Shown here: piece after piece, positions 27,717 to 36,709 of the stretch
Layout of the letters: each line of letters opens with the position of its first letter
Numbering within the stretch: the stretch's first letter is position 1
Origin: a virus
Virus record (IMG/VR): IMGVR_UViG_3300020171_000073
Location: 1 to 40,617 of that record
Length of the DNA stretch: 40,617 bases
Reading direction: 5' to 3' (one strand)
Made by a program: the position numbers and the translations under genes
The notes under the pieces: model-generated
What the model saw: only the letters and a program-made list of their open reading frames with translations
What the model was told of the DNA's origin: nothing
Database searches by the model: none

Positions 27717-28640
27717 AAAAGTTTGTGTCTTTGCTTAGTAATAAGCATTTATTAACTTGGCTATATCGGGGAAACTCTCAAAATGAGACAATCCCGACGG
27801 AAGCTGGCACATTGTGCTTAGCCCGCTAACGACTACACGCCGAGTATCCTGAACATTGACAATTTGATGTTGTAAATAAGTATATTCTGTGATAAGATAC
27901 AAGACATATGAAGAAGGGACAATATAAAGGAGAAAAACCTTTTGATAGAAACTTGTATATGAAAGCATATAACAAGAAGTTTTACGCAGAAAATAAAGAA
28001 CGGGAAAAAGAAAGAGTAAGAATTTATTCTAAGTTAAATCCCGAAAAGGTTAAGAAATCTAGAAAAAAATGGTATCAATTATATGGTATTGATTATCGGA
28101 AAAAGCATATCAAAGCAGTTAGAGAGGCTGCGAGAAAATATGCCAAAAAATATCGTCTAAATAATCCTGAAAAGATAAGAGAACAAAATAGGTCAGATGA
28201 AAATAAAATTAGACAAAAACGGTATAGGCAGAATAGAATTTTAACTCCTGAACAAAAAATTAGAAATTGTTTAGCAGGAAGAATTATAACTGCTATAAAA
28301 AGACGATATACTTCTAAAGCATATAAAACGATTGAACTTCTTGGATGTTCTATTAAAAAAGTTAGGGAACATCTTGAAGTCCAGTTTAAAGAAAATATGT
28401 CTTGGGAAAATCACGGAAAAGTTTGGGAAATTGACCATATAACACCATTAGACCATTTTGACCTTACAAAAATTGAAGAACAAAAAAAAGCTTTTCATTA
28501 TACAAATTTACAACCATTAAATTGGCAAGAAAATAGAAAAAAATCTAACAGGATAATGATATAGTCTGAACAATATGGCGACATATTGAGCAAGCAGAAA
28601 TGACTTGCCGCCCGAAAGGGTAGTAACAAAATTGAGACAG
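27717..28640 (+). mobile_element. td-like group I intron in the capsid gene
   Basis: 924 bases (a multiple of 3). The core CGGGGAAACTCTC and GACAATCCCGACGG parallels the T4 td intron. P7: GACTA (27831-27835) with TAGTC (28562-28566). P9: CAATATG/CATATTG with GCGA loop (28571-28588). Further hairpins GCAAG/CTTGC and CCCGAAAGGG follow. P1 is GACAT with GTGTC; AGT in the P1 loop can pair with ACT at the start of exon 2 (P10). The intron ends with G (28640). The HNH gene lies in the P8 region between the two P7 strands. Confidence 0.88.
27908..28564 (+). CDS. intron-encoded HNH homing endonuclease
   Basis: 218 residues. A long Lys/Arg/Tyr-rich N-terminus (KERERVRIYSKLNPEKVKK-like repeats) contacts DNA. 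The HNH domain is at the C-terminus: WENHGKVWEIDHITPLDHFD, then FHYTNLQPLNWQENRKKSNR. It would cut intron-less capsid alleles and spread the intron. Its stop codon TAG (28562-28564) lies in the 3' strand of P7, so coding and ribozyme sequences are interlocked. AT-rich compared with the exons. No SD. Confidence 0.88.
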   Translation: MKKGQYKGEKPFDRNLYMKAYNKKFYAENKEREKERVRIYSKLNPEKVKKSRKKWYQLYGIDYRKKHIKAVREAARKYAKKYRLNNPEKIREQNRSDENKIRQKRYRQNRILTPEQKIRNCLAGRIITAIKRRYTSKAYKTIELLGCSIKKVREHLEVQFKENMSWENHGKVWEIDHITPLDHFDLTKIEEQKKAFHYTNLQPLNWQENRKKSNRIMI

Positions 28641-29556
28641 ACTGCAGAATAAATATGATTGGGCAAAACTCTGGGCCCAACGTGCTGGCAGGACTTTATC
28701 TAATCGGATTGACCAGTCATACTTCTACGAAGTAACTAATGCTGGTCAATACATAGACGATGGAGATGTTGGTGGTACCGCCGGAAATTATATTACTCTT
28801 TCAACAAGTAATATTTATGATATTTTCTTGAGTGCTGGTGAAAAAATAAGCCTTCTTGATGTTCCAGAAAATCAAAGATTCTTTGCGATGGGGCCGAGAG
28901 GTTATAAATGGTTGAGAAAATATCTACAAGGCAAAGATACCAATATCGGCGAAATGGTAGGTATGAACGGTGAAATTGGCACAAGAAACGGTTTTCAATT
29001 ATATCAGACCAATAACTGCTATTTTACCGCCACCTTGAGTATTGCTACAAATCCGACTGAAGGCGATACGGTTAAAATTGCCGGAGTAACATTCACCTTT
29101 AATGCCACTCCTTCTGGCGCTGGTTCGGTGGATATTGGTACAACTGCCGCTGGTTCAGTAACTAATTTAGTTGCCGCTATGATGGATACTGGGACTGTTG
29201 GAACGACTTACATTCAACTTTCGGCTGTTAATCGGTTTAAATTGATTAAAGCTGGTTTGGTTGCTACTGACGCTACGACTTCCATCACGATTGCCGCTTA
29301 TGGCGAACTTTCAACTAAAGAAACTTTGACTGCTCCCGCCGATGTCTGGTCAGCGCAATATGTTCATTACTTTGCCGGTGCAAAGAAAGCCGTGCAGATG
29401 GTCGTTCAAATGCCGCCTAAGATTGAGTTCCATATCCCCGAACTTAAGTTCGGCAAGTATATGCTGGGACTTTGTCTTTATGGCAAAAAGACTTGGGCTG
29501 AATCTGCGCCGCAACTAATTGACATTCGAATTGACGCTAGTTCGTGGACGAATTAA
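28641..29556 (+). CDS. major capsid protein, exon 2
   Basis: 305 residues joined in frame to exon 1. The open frame runs upstream of any ATG to 28636, which shows that it is an exon and not a separate gene. LQNKYDWAKLWAQRAGRTLS continues the capsid N-arm and spine. Residues about 70-165 of this part form a Gly/Thr/Ala-rich beta domain (EGDTVKIAGVTFTFNATPSG) probably inserted as a surface domain. The end (PPKIEFHIPELKFGKYMLGL) returns to the core fold. Confidence 0.82.
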
Positions 29557-29569
29557 AACTTACTAACCT

Positions 29570-29611
29570 AATTATTTAGTGCTTGCATATCGTTGGTCAA
29601 ACTAAATAATT
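29570..29611 (+). promoter_or_regulatory. inverted repeat after the capsid gene
   Basis: AATTATTTAGT (29570-29580) and ACTAAATAATT (29601-29611), 11 bp with a 20-base loop. AT-rich and without a clear T-run; it may protect the capsid mRNA 3' end or weaken read-through. Confidence 0.45.
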
Positions 29612-29628
29612 TAACTTAAAAACCCTAT

Positions 29629-30282
29629 ATGAAAAACAAAATTCTTTACGGGTTGGCCATAATCTTACTGGCCGTAGGGTTAGTAGTTACTTATGGTCAA
29701 TTAACAAAAGCGCAAAATACGACTCCCGATGTGGCAAGTGTGACTGAAATGGTTAAATCAATAACTCCTGAAAATCAAGCGGCTGTTATTGAGGTGGTTC
29801 GTTATCTGAATAACACTCCGGTTAATGTAGCTCCGTCTGAAAATTTAGGCGGATTAATCCACGTTTCCCAAGAGTTCTTTGTTGAAGGTCTTGAATCAAA
29901 AGGCGTGATAACTGAAGGCGGAGGCATCTATGCCACCACTTCCAAGGGAAGTCTTTTAAGGATGACTTTCAGTATGTTTGATACTGAAAATGTCATAGAT
30001 GTTACTCCTGGATTACTTGCTTCAACAGACGTAAAGACAACTCTACCGGCTTCTACTTCACTTACTAACTTCTTGAAGTATCCAGGACAAGTAAGAGGAT
30101 TGATTTTCAGGAACACTACATCTGCAACGACTCATTTTGTCAGGCTGGCCTCTTCGACTGGAGTGATTGTTACATCAGCTTCTACGACATCCAGAATAGC
30201 ACCAGGCAAACACGCTACGCTTAACTGTTATCGCAAAACAAATACAGATATTTCTTGTTTCGTAACTCTGTTCAGGTTATAG
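29629..30282 (+). CDS. exported beta-rich protein
   Basis: 217 residues. A signal peptide is clear: KNK, hydrophobic helix (ILYGLAIILLAVGLVVTYG), then TKA-Q as likely cleavage site. The rest is beta-rich and Ser/Thr-rich (KYPGQVRGLIFRNTTSATTH, SASTTSRIAPGKHATL). Patescibacteria surface proteins look similar. The gene lies in the virion operon, where exported products are unusual. Function unknown. Confidence 0.65.
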   Translation: MKNKILYGLAIILLAVGLVVTYGQLTKAQNTTPDVASVTEMVKSITPENQAAVIEVVRYLNNTPVNVAPSENLGGLIHVSQEFFVEGLESKGVITEGGGIYATTSKGSLLRMTFSMFDTENVIDVTPGLLASTDVKTTLPASTSLTNFLKYPGQVRGLIFRNTTSATTHFVRLASSTGVIVTSASTTSRIAPGKHATLNCYRKTNTDISCFVTLFRL

Positions 30283-30290
30283 ATATTCTC

Positions 30291-30312
30291 CTCTGGCCTA
30301 GAAAGGCCAGAG
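30291..30312 (+). promoter_or_regulatory. strong intergenic hairpin
   Basis: CTCTGGCCT and AGGCCAGAG with an AGAA loop, 9 perfect base pairs. No T-run follows directly, so it is a possible processing or stability element rather than a classical terminator. Confidence 0.5.
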
Positions 30313-30340
30313 ATAGGCTATTTATTAATAATTAAAATAT

Positions 30341-30919
30341 ATGAAAAAATCAACAAAAGTAATTATTTGGTTAATCGTAATTCTGCTTATCGGCATAGGG
30401 AGTTGGTATTTTTGGCCTAAAGTGCCAGTAGAAAATCAAGGCGGGCAAGATGTCGGCGGAGCAGTTTATTTGCCAGGGAAAACGGTGAATACAAGCACGA
30501 GAGCATTCTTTCAGAAACTCTGCCTTCCGGCGAATGTGGGAAGTTGTGCTGCGGCTAATGCGGTTTCCACTTCGACTTTGACTATTCCCGTGGCTAACGC
30601 AAAGTCGGTAATGGTTTTATTAACCGCCTATCCTTCATCGACTGCTACGATTATTTGGAGTTATTGGTATGCTTATAAAAACACTCCGAGAGATTGGTAT
30701 CCAGAGGGTTCTTCTTCAACTACGATTAAGAATTTTAATTTAGTCACTCCTAGTAGGGCGATTTATAGCTGGACGCCTTCCGCATCAAATAACACCACTA
30801 TCACAACGGCAATTTTAGTCCCTAATATTGGAGCTAGTTATTTACAAGTGAGATTCAGCCCCAGGACGGCTTCTTCATCTATCCACGCCATAGGCATATC
30901 AACTAACATAGTCCCATAA
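30341..30919 (+). CDS. membrane-anchored beta-rich protein
   Basis: 192 residues. KKSTK then a hydrophobic helix (VIIWLIVILLIGIGSWYFW) without a clear cleavage site, so a signal anchor is likely. The remainder is a Ser/Thr-rich beta domain with two Cys (KLCLPANVGSC) that could form a disulfide outside the membrane. Adjacent to the other exported proteins. Function unknown. Confidence 0.6.
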   Translation: MKKSTKVIIWLIVILLIGIGSWYFWPKVPVENQGGQDVGGAVYLPGKTVNTSTRAFFQKLCLPANVGSCAAANAVSTSTLTIPVANAKSVMVLLTAYPSSTATIIWSYWYAYKNTPRDWYPEGSSSTTIKNFNLVTPSRAIYSWTPSASNNTTITTAILVPNIGASYLQVRFSPRTASSSIHAIGISTNIVP

Positions 30920-31744
30920 ATGCAACTTAACCCTAGTGAATTATTCCCAATCACCTATTCGGTAGATGACCCTTCTGATACCCAGGCGGACAGTTATTAT
31001 ATTCGGGCGGTAATTAAGAAACTTATAGACAATTCCACGCTTGCGACTGTTGATTTAACCAATATCGGAAGCGGAGTTTATAAGTATAACTGGCGTGTTC
31101 TTTCTCTTATTGATGTTTGGATAGCAATTACGGTTACTGTCTATACCGATTCGGGTTATACGACTTTAGCTCCTAATTATGCGAGAGTAACCAACGAACA
31201 TCTTATCGTCGAAAGATTGTATCCTTATCAGTTAGGCGGGAGTTCGACTGGTATTGATTACGAAAAGATTAAAAAGTTAATCGAAGAAACCTTAAAAAAT
31301 AAAAAGATTGAATTTCCAAAATATCCTGAATTAAAAGAGATTGAAACTTTAATTAGGTTGGAAATTGAGAGATATATCGGGGAGTTAAAAAACAGCATTG
31401 ACAGTATTCAAATACCCTTGCCTATAATCCCGCAGAAGATTGACTTAACTTCTTTAGAGTCAGGGTTAATTGAAGTCAAAAAACAGATTGGCAAAATTGA
31501 AATCCCTAAGCCAGAAAAAGTTAAACTGGATGGAGTTATTGAGATGATAGAAAATTTATCGTCTGATTTCAAGGTTTATTTTTCAGAACACGGGCGAAGT
31601 CATCAGAATATGGAAAAAGTCATTATTGATTTACAGGAAGTCTTAAAAGAAACGAATTTTAAAGTAACTTTAATGCCTATCAAGCCGGAAGAAAAGATGA
31701 ATAATGAACAGATATTAAAAAGATTAAAAGCAAAATATGCATAA
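30920..31744 (+). CDS. fibre/baseplate-like protein with coiled coil
   Basis: 274 residues. The first 110 are a beta domain (ELFPITYSVDDPSDTQADSY, GSGVYKYNWRVLSL) of the kind seen at the base of tail fibres. Then come predicted coiled coils (YEKIKKLIEETLKNKKIEFP, ELKEIETLIRLEIERYIGEL). It starts next to the upstream stop and overlaps the next gene by 8 bases. No signal peptide, unlike its neighbours. Confidence 0.55.
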   Translation: MQLNPSELFPITYSVDDPSDTQADSYYIRAVIKKLIDNSTLATVDLTNIGSGVYKYNWRVLSLIDVWIAITVTVYTDSGYTTLAPNYARVTNEHLIVERLYPYQLGGSSTGIDYEKIKKLIEETLKNKKIEFPKYPELKEIETLIRLEIERYIGELKNSIDSIQIPLPIIPQKIDLTSLESGLIEVKKQIGKIEIPKPEKVKLDGVIEMIENLSSDFKVYFSEHGRSHQNMEKVIIDLQEVLKETNFKVTLMPIKPEEKMNNEQILKRLKAKYA

Positions 31745-34493
31745 AAAATTTTGGATTACAATTTTCTTTATTTATTTTTTCCTTATTGTAATTCTATTTA
31801 TTAATGTAGCATCAGCCCAGACTATTCCGACTTTGCCAGCTTTAAAGAGAAGTATTTTTGAAGGAGTATATTTTGATATACCGAGAGTTACAGGAGATTT
31901 AATCGGTTCTTCGACTGTAACTGTAATTTCTAAAACTTCCTCTACCACTAAACTTTGTCTTACTGGCGATATTTGCCGCACTACTTGGCCGACAGGCGGC
32001 GGCGGAGGCGGCAATGGCCTTTGGGCGACCAATACTTCCTCGACTTTGATGTATCCAGCAACTCCGACTAATGTCGTGGTAATCGGTTCTACCGCCAGCA
32101 ATTCTCTAGGCATCTTAAATGTCATCGGCCAGTCTTATTTCTCGGACAATTTAAGGATAGGCACAACCTCGGCTCACGCTAAGTTGGCTGTCTATACCAC
32201 TTCGACTACGGGAATATTAGTTGACAGTCCTAGCGGTTTCACCGGAAAATTGCTTGATTTAAAAAATGCCTCTTCTAGTAAATTTGTAGTTCAAGGTGAT
32301 GGCAGAGTTACTCTCGGCACGTCTACTTCTTACAGCGGGGAGCAATTCCAGATTTGGAGTGGAGCAAGCACAGCTGGAATTAAACTTCGCACTGAAGCGG
32401 CAGGACAATCCAGTTATATTGCTTTTGATAAAGGGGCATCTACGAAAGCAATGGTATGCTACGATAATGATAGTAATACTCTACAATTATCTACTGGAGG
32501 TGCTTGCAATGCAAGTCAATTTGTAATTGATTCATCTGGCAGGGTCGGTATCGGTACTCTTTTGCCTACTGCTAATTTACAAGTAACAGCGGTTACGGGT
32601 AATTCAACTGTTAATATTAGTTCGGCCGATGGCGCTGGCAATCAGATTATTTATTTTAACGATAATGTTACCAATGAATGGCATATCGGTCGGACTGATT
32701 CAGCTAATCGTTTAGATATTGTAGAAAGTGGCGTAGCTGAAGTTATGTCATTTCTGCCTGGAGGTAAGATTGGCATTGGGACTATTTCACCATCTTCTAA
32801 GTTGGATGTCGTGGGTGATGCTAGATTTTCTAATAGAATAAGTATCGCCACCTCAACTCCTTCGCTGGCTAAAATATCATTATTTTCAACTTCAACAACT
32901 GGCATTTTAATGGATTCAAAGTCTGGATTCATTGGAAACTTATTAGATTTAAAACTTGCCTCTACCACCAGATTTTCAGTAACCGAATCTAAGGTAAATA
33001 CAGCCAATGCGATTTATGCTTCATCAACTTTATCGGTAACGGGCAATATCGTATCTGTGGCTACTGGCACGATGAATGGTTTAGTTATCAATCAAAACGC
33101 CACAATGACTAAGGGGATAGTGGCTAGAACTATTGATATAAAAGGTTCAGGCAAGACTTCTAACAGAGGTATTTTAAACATTAAGCAGTCGGGGCAGACA
33201 GTTGCTGATGGAATTATTTTAGAGAAAAATAATACTGCGAATTATTATGGGATTTATCTCAACGGTGTAAATGCCTTGGCTTTTTCTAACGGGGTTGACC
33301 AGGGTTGGATTGATGTAAATGGTAAATTCAATGCTAAAGCTCTAATCGCAACGGGATTCGGATATTTACAGGCATCGACTTCTAAAATCCAAGTGGGTAA
33401 TTTTTATTCCAAGATAGGCATAGCCACTTCAACTCCATCAGCAAAACTTTCAGTCTTTGCTACTTCCACCACCTTGATTCTAGGGGATACCAAATCAGGA
33501 TTTACCGGAAATTTATTGGATTTAAAGGTCGCTTCTTCTTCTAAATTTTTCATAAAAGAAACAGGGCAAATGGCTGTTAATACCACTACTCCCAAGGCGT
33601 TTATTTCCATTACCGCTCCAGCCGATTCAGTAACTCCGGTTCTTATAATCGCCTCCTCGACTCAACGAACAATGTTTATCATCAGACCCAATAACAAAGT
33701 GGGTATCGGCACTTCTACTCCTAACTTTACCTTAGATGTTTGGGGACAGATTAATGCCAGTTCAACAAGGATTAAATATGTAACTAGCACAGCTGCTGGT
33801 TCTATTAATAATTTATTCTACACCTATGGTGGCAGAGGCGGCGGCATAACAATCCCAGGCGCAACTCCCCAAAGAGTCCCTGCTTTTACTGCTAGTACTG
33901 TTTCCACTGGATTATTCTTTGATTTTCTAAATAACTCTATCAATTTTGAAAGAAATGGCGTTGCGCTTCAAAGATTCGGAATTGTCAGTGGCATTACTTA
34001 TAGTTCGGGCGGATTTAGGGTTGGAGCTGAAAGCGGCAATAATCAGATAGATGATGCCACGCAAGGCACAGCTTCAACGGTTTTGTATATCGGCGTTAAT
34101 ACCATAAATACCACTGCGCCTTCTGATGTTAGATTAAAAACTGAAATTCAGCCGACCAATTTCAATCCTCAAAGTTTAATGGATTTGAATATCGTTGATT
34201 TTAGATTTAAGACTGACCCAGAAGGGACAAAACGGACAGGCTTGATAGCCCAAGAACTTTTAAATACTAAATTCAAAGATTTTGTCCAGCAGGATTCTGA
34301 GGGAATTTATATAGTTAGGTATCAGGATTTTATCCCTTATCTTTTAAAGGCATATCAGGAACAGCAAAAAGAGATAGAAAGCATCAAGGCCGAAACCAAA
34401 CCCGCCTCTACGGGGCAAAATAAGGGTCAGTATCTGGGCTTTTTGGGGCTTTTAGGTCTTATACCATTATTTAGACGAAAAAATGAAACTTAA
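31737..34493 (+). CDS. exported repeat protein with S74 chaperone and C-terminal anchor
   Basis: 918 residues. Signal peptide: KK, hydrophobic core (FWITIFFIYFFLIVILFI), then ASA-Q. The long middle has repeats of the type STSTTGILxDSxSGFTGNLLD and GIGTSTPxxxLDVxG, a beta-fibre pattern. Residues about 798-880 are an intramolecular chaperone (peptidase S74): SDVRLKTEIQPTN, FRFKTDPEGTKRTGLIAQEL, YLLKAYQEQQKEIESI. Such domains trimerise the fibre and cut themselves off. The end (GQYLGFLGLLGLIPLFRRK) is a membrane span with basic stop, like a surface anchor. Either a phage fibre exposed on the host or an acquired host surface protein. Confidence 0.8.
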   Translation: MHKKFWITIFFIYFFLIVILFINVASAQTIPTLPALKRSIFEGVYFDIPRVTGDLIGSSTVTVISKTSSTTKLCLTGDICRTTWPTGGGGGGNGLWATNTSSTLMYPATPTNVVVIGSTASNSLGILNVIGQSYFSDNLRIGTTSAHAKLAVYTTSTTGILVDSPSGFTGKLLDLKNASSSKFVVQGDGRVTLGTSTSYSGEQFQIWSGASTAGIKLRTEAAGQSSYIAFDKGASTKAMVCYDNDSNTLQLSTGGACNASQFVIDSSGRVGIGTLLPTANLQVTAVTGNSTVNISSADGAGNQIIYFNDNVTNEWHIGRTDSANRLDIVESGVAEVMSFLPGGKIGIGTISPSSKLDVVGDARFSNRISIATSTPSLAKISLFSTSTTGILMDSKSGFIGNLLDLKLASTTRFSVTESKVNTANAIYASSTLSVTGNIVSVATGTMNGLVINQNATMTKGIVARTIDIKGSGKTSNRGILNIKQSGQTVADGIILEKNNTANYYGIYLNGVNALAFSNGVDQGWIDVNGKFNAKALIATGFGYLQASTSKIQVGNFYSKIGIATSTPSAKLSVFATSTTLILGDTKSGFTGNLLDLKVASSSKFFIKETGQMAVNTTTPKAFISITAPADSVTPVLIIASSTQRTMFIIRPNNKVGIGTSTPNFTLDVWGQINASSTRIKYVTSTAAGSINNLFYTYGGRGGGITIPGATPQRVPAFTASTVSTGLFFDFLNNSINFERNGVALQRFGIVSGITYSSGGFRVGAESGNNQIDDATQGTASTVLYIGVNTINTTAPSDVRLKTEIQPTNFNPQSLMDLNIVDFRFKTDPEGTKRTGLIAQELLNTKFKDFVQQDSEGIYIVRYQDFIPYLLKAYQEQQKEIESIKAETKPASTGQNKGQYLGFLGLLGLIPLFRRKNET

Positions 34494-34596
34494 ACTTTTA
34501 ATCCAGATTATCCTGTTATTGCCAATCGGTTTCATCTGCTTAATCATATTCACTATTCAATATTATTTCTTTAAGAAAACACTATGGAAGCATTAA
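34483..34596 (+). CDS. 37-residue membrane protein
   Basis: KLKL, then a hydrophobic span (LIQIILLLPIGFICLIIFTI) and an aromatic basic end (QYYFFKKTLWKH). Overlaps the upstream gene by 11 and the next by 13 bases. Possible lysis factor. Confidence 0.5.
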   Translation: MKLKLLIQIILLLPIGFICLIIFTIQYYFFKKTLWKH

Positions 34597-34814
34597 GCAG
34601 TAACGTCTTACAATACGGAGCATTTGGACTTTGTCTGATTTTAATTAGTTATACGGCTTGGAAAGATAAGACTTATAATAAGACGATTAACAATCATTTG
34701 AACCACGTTAATCAGACGATTATTGAATTGACCAAAGTTATAGGCAGTAACAACGAGATTATAAAAGAGAATACCAAAGTTTTAGACAGGGTTTTAAATA
34801 AACTGGAAAAATGA
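34584..34814 (+). CDS. holin-like membrane and coiled-coil protein
   Basis: 76 residues. One membrane span near the N-terminus (YGAFGLCLILISYTAW), then a polar coiled coil (NHLNHVNQTIIELTKVIGSN, EIIKENTKVLDRVLNKLEK). This architecture is common for small holin/BhlA-like or spanin-like phage proteins before the lysin. It overlaps the next gene by 4 bases (ATGA). Confidence 0.55.
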   Translation: MEALSSNVLQYGAFGLCLILISYTAWKDKTYNKTINNHLNHVNQTIIELTKVIGSNNEIIKENTKVLDRVLNKLEK

Positions 34815-34921
34815 AAAAAATATATAAGTATTTAATTCTAATTATTCTGGCTGGGATTGTGATTTTATTCGGGATAGCATTCTACAATGTTTTTATTATT
34901 AGTTGTGTGAGAGGGTATTAA
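34811..34921 (+). CDS. 36-residue membrane peptide
   Basis: KKIYKY, then one span (LILIILAGIVILFGIAFY), ending SCVRGY. Coupled to the upstream gene by ATGA; the next start is 3 bases after the stop. Possible lysis accessory. Confidence 0.5.
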   Translation: MKKIYKYLILIILAGIVILFGIAFYNVFIISCVRGY

Positions 34922-34924
34922 TAT

Positions 34925-35104
34925 ATGAACTGGGAAGTAAATTATAATCCTGATTTTTTTGGGGGACTTTGGCTGGTGATTGCGGTTTTGGGCTTCGGCT
35001 TCACTTGGTGGTTTGCCAGTTTTTTCTGGGGGGTTATCTTTATTGTAGCTTTTATCTTATTTACAAAATATCTAATGAAGATTATTAATAGTTTAAATTT
35101 ATGA
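34925..35104 (+). CDS. 59-residue two-span membrane protein (holin candidate)
   Basis: Two hydrophobic, Trp/Phe-rich segments (GLWLVIAVLGFGFTWWF and FFWGVIFIVAFILFT) and a short basic tail. Overlaps the peptidase start by ATGA, as expected for a holin-lysin pair. Confidence 0.6.
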   Translation: MNWEVNYNPDFFGGLWLVIAVLGFGFTWWFASFFWGVIFIVAFILFTKYLMKIINSLNL

Positions 35105-36162
35105 ACTATTTTCAACAATTATTACGATTGCTCACTAGGGGTTTTAACAAGCCAGAACCCTTACCTAGAGATACCGGTTATCGTCCTTATACTCCAGTGC
35201 CAGAAGATTACAGATTGGGAGCGGTAGCAAAAAAAGTTAAATATCCTAATGGCCACGGCCTTATATTCTATCTGCCTGTCGGGGAATTGCAAAACAGGGG
35301 GCAGGAAAAATTCACCTGCACCAATCACTCCACTAATAATGATTTGGAAGTTGAGTTTAAATGGCTGATTAAAAACGAACCAGACAGTCCGGTGATTAAA
35401 TTCATAAAAGACGAGGGCGGGTTGATAGACGGCGAAGTCAATATTTCCGAGAGGTTTGACGCTTGGGCTTCGGGAACTGGAGTTTATGGCGGTGGGAATA
35501 ATTTTAAGAGAGTTTGCGATTCAAAGAGGCACAATGGGTTTCTCTTTGAACACGAGTGGCCTTATGTCGATGATAATGATGAATTTATTAAAACCCCGTC
35601 AGTAGAGTTAATCCAACGAGCTAGAAATAGAGCCAAAGTTTTGGATATTCAGTATGAATTTGTCAGTCCTGAAAGTTTTGTTAATTCGCTTCAATACGGT
35701 TCATCAGTTACTTGCGGTTTTGCCTGGCCTAATCCCAATGACGGAATTTATCCGAGATCTGGTAATCCCATAAATCACGCTTTTTTGGGATTTGAATATG
35801 AACAAAACAGGACTAAAGAGATATTTGACAGTTATCTCGACAGACAAGTGGCCGGCGATTTCATCAAAGACCTGGCTTGGAATTACAACCTGGGCTGGGG
35901 CGTTCAACTGACCGTCGGAATGAAACAGCCAATGTTCAATATCACGGCAATTAAAGACTTGTTAATCAGAGGGTTCAGATATATCCAGCGCACTGATAGA
36001 GCCAATGGCGGAAGGGGGCAGATTTATGAACTCACCGAAACTGGTTATCGGGAACTTTCAGAAGAAGAAAAAAAGCAGTTGGGATTGAGAGGCATTGCTG
36101 AAAAGGGCGATATGACTGGCGTGTGGGAGTCGCTTTTTACCTCGCTCACAAAAGATGTATAA
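35101..36162 (+). CDS. papain-like (C1-type) cysteine peptidase, possible lysin
   Basis: 353 residues. NRGQEKFTCTNHS gives the Gln and Cys (C73) of a papain-type active site, then GNPINHAFLGFEYE the His (H226), and IFDSYLD a candidate for the third residue (Asp where papain has Asn). The layout Gln-Cys, then about 150 residues, then His, then Asn/Asp-S-Y fits family C1. No signal peptide. The position behind several small membrane proteins suggests a lysis role (cutting peptide cross-links) or protein processing. Tandem C-terminal segment YELTETGYRELSEEEKKQLG resembles a small winged helix. Confidence 0.65.
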   Translation: MNYFQQLLRLLTRGFNKPEPLPRDTGYRPYTPVPEDYRLGAVAKKVKYPNGHGLIFYLPVGELQNRGQEKFTCTNHSTNNDLEVEFKWLIKNEPDSPVIKFIKDEGGLIDGEVNISERFDAWASGTGVYGGGNNFKRVCDSKRHNGFLFEHEWPYVDDNDEFIKTPSVELIQRARNRAKVLDIQYEFVSPESFVNSLQYGSSVTCGFAWPNPNDGIYPRSGNPINHAFLGFEYEQNRTKEIFDSYLDRQVAGDFIKDLAWNYNLGWGVQLTVGMKQPMFNITAIKDLLIRGFRYIQRTDRANGGRGQIYELTETGYRELSEEEKKQLGLRGIAEKGDMTGVWESLFTSLTKDV

Positions 36163-36216
36163 TATGTATAGTTTCTAACCAAAAACATTAAAAAATAAGG
36201 GTAATCTTGACGAAAA

Positions 36217-36336
36217 ATGTCTAAACTTTCAAAACTTTTGGGGGAAGTTGAGAAAAGGAAAAAGATAAAGTGGTTCGAGTGGAAATTATTCTGGAGATTC
36301 ATTAAAGAGTGCTGGAAGATAATAATTAATAAATAA
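36217..36336 (+). CDS. 39-residue basic Trp-rich protein
   Basis: KRKKIKWFEWKLFWRFIKEC: an amphipathic cationic helix. The stop is directly followed by the next ATG. It could interact with membranes. The 54 bases before it hold no clear signal. Confidence 0.45.
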   Translation: MSKLSKLLGEVEKRKKIKWFEWKLFWRFIKECWKIIINK

Positions 36337-36693
36337 ATGAAAACAACTAAACAACATTTTGAATTGTTTAAAAGAGAATGTAAGAAATGGATTAAACTTT
36401 TTGGTTTAATAGATTATAGAATTGAATATTTTAATTCAGAAGAAGCAAATGGTAGTAGAGGTGAGACAAGAGATTACGATGATTTAATGGCAGTTGATAT
36501 AATTTTCCCCAAGGAATTAAATGATGAAACAAATATCGAAAAAATAAAAATGGCTGCTTTTCACGAGATTTGTGAAATAATGTTAATGAGATTAAGAAAG
36601 ATGGCAGATAATTATTATAATTTTTATAGAGTTAATCAAGAAGTTCATATAATTATTAGAAGATTAGAAAATTTTATTTTTAAAACTAATTGA
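36337..36693 (+). CDS. metallopeptidase-like protein (HExxE motif)
   Basis: 118 residues. MAAFHEICEIMLMRLRK resembles the active-site helix of small phage metallopeptidase-like proteins (normally HExxH), but the second His is Glu. The N-terminus (HFELFKRECKKWIKLFGLID) also fits that family. Activity is doubtful. AT-rich. Confidence 0.45.
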   Translation: MKTTKQHFELFKRECKKWIKLFGLIDYRIEYFNSEEANGSRGETRDYDDLMAVDIIFPKELNDETNIEKIKMAAFHEICEIMLMRLRKMADNYYNFYRVNQEVHIIIRRLENFIFKTN

Positions 36694-36709
36694 ATAATTA
36701 AAAAATTTT

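Noticed and set aside
28828-29556. A separate gene starting at TTG 28828
   Set aside because: The same frame is open up to 28636 and reads as capsid protein joined to exon 1; TTG is not a start.
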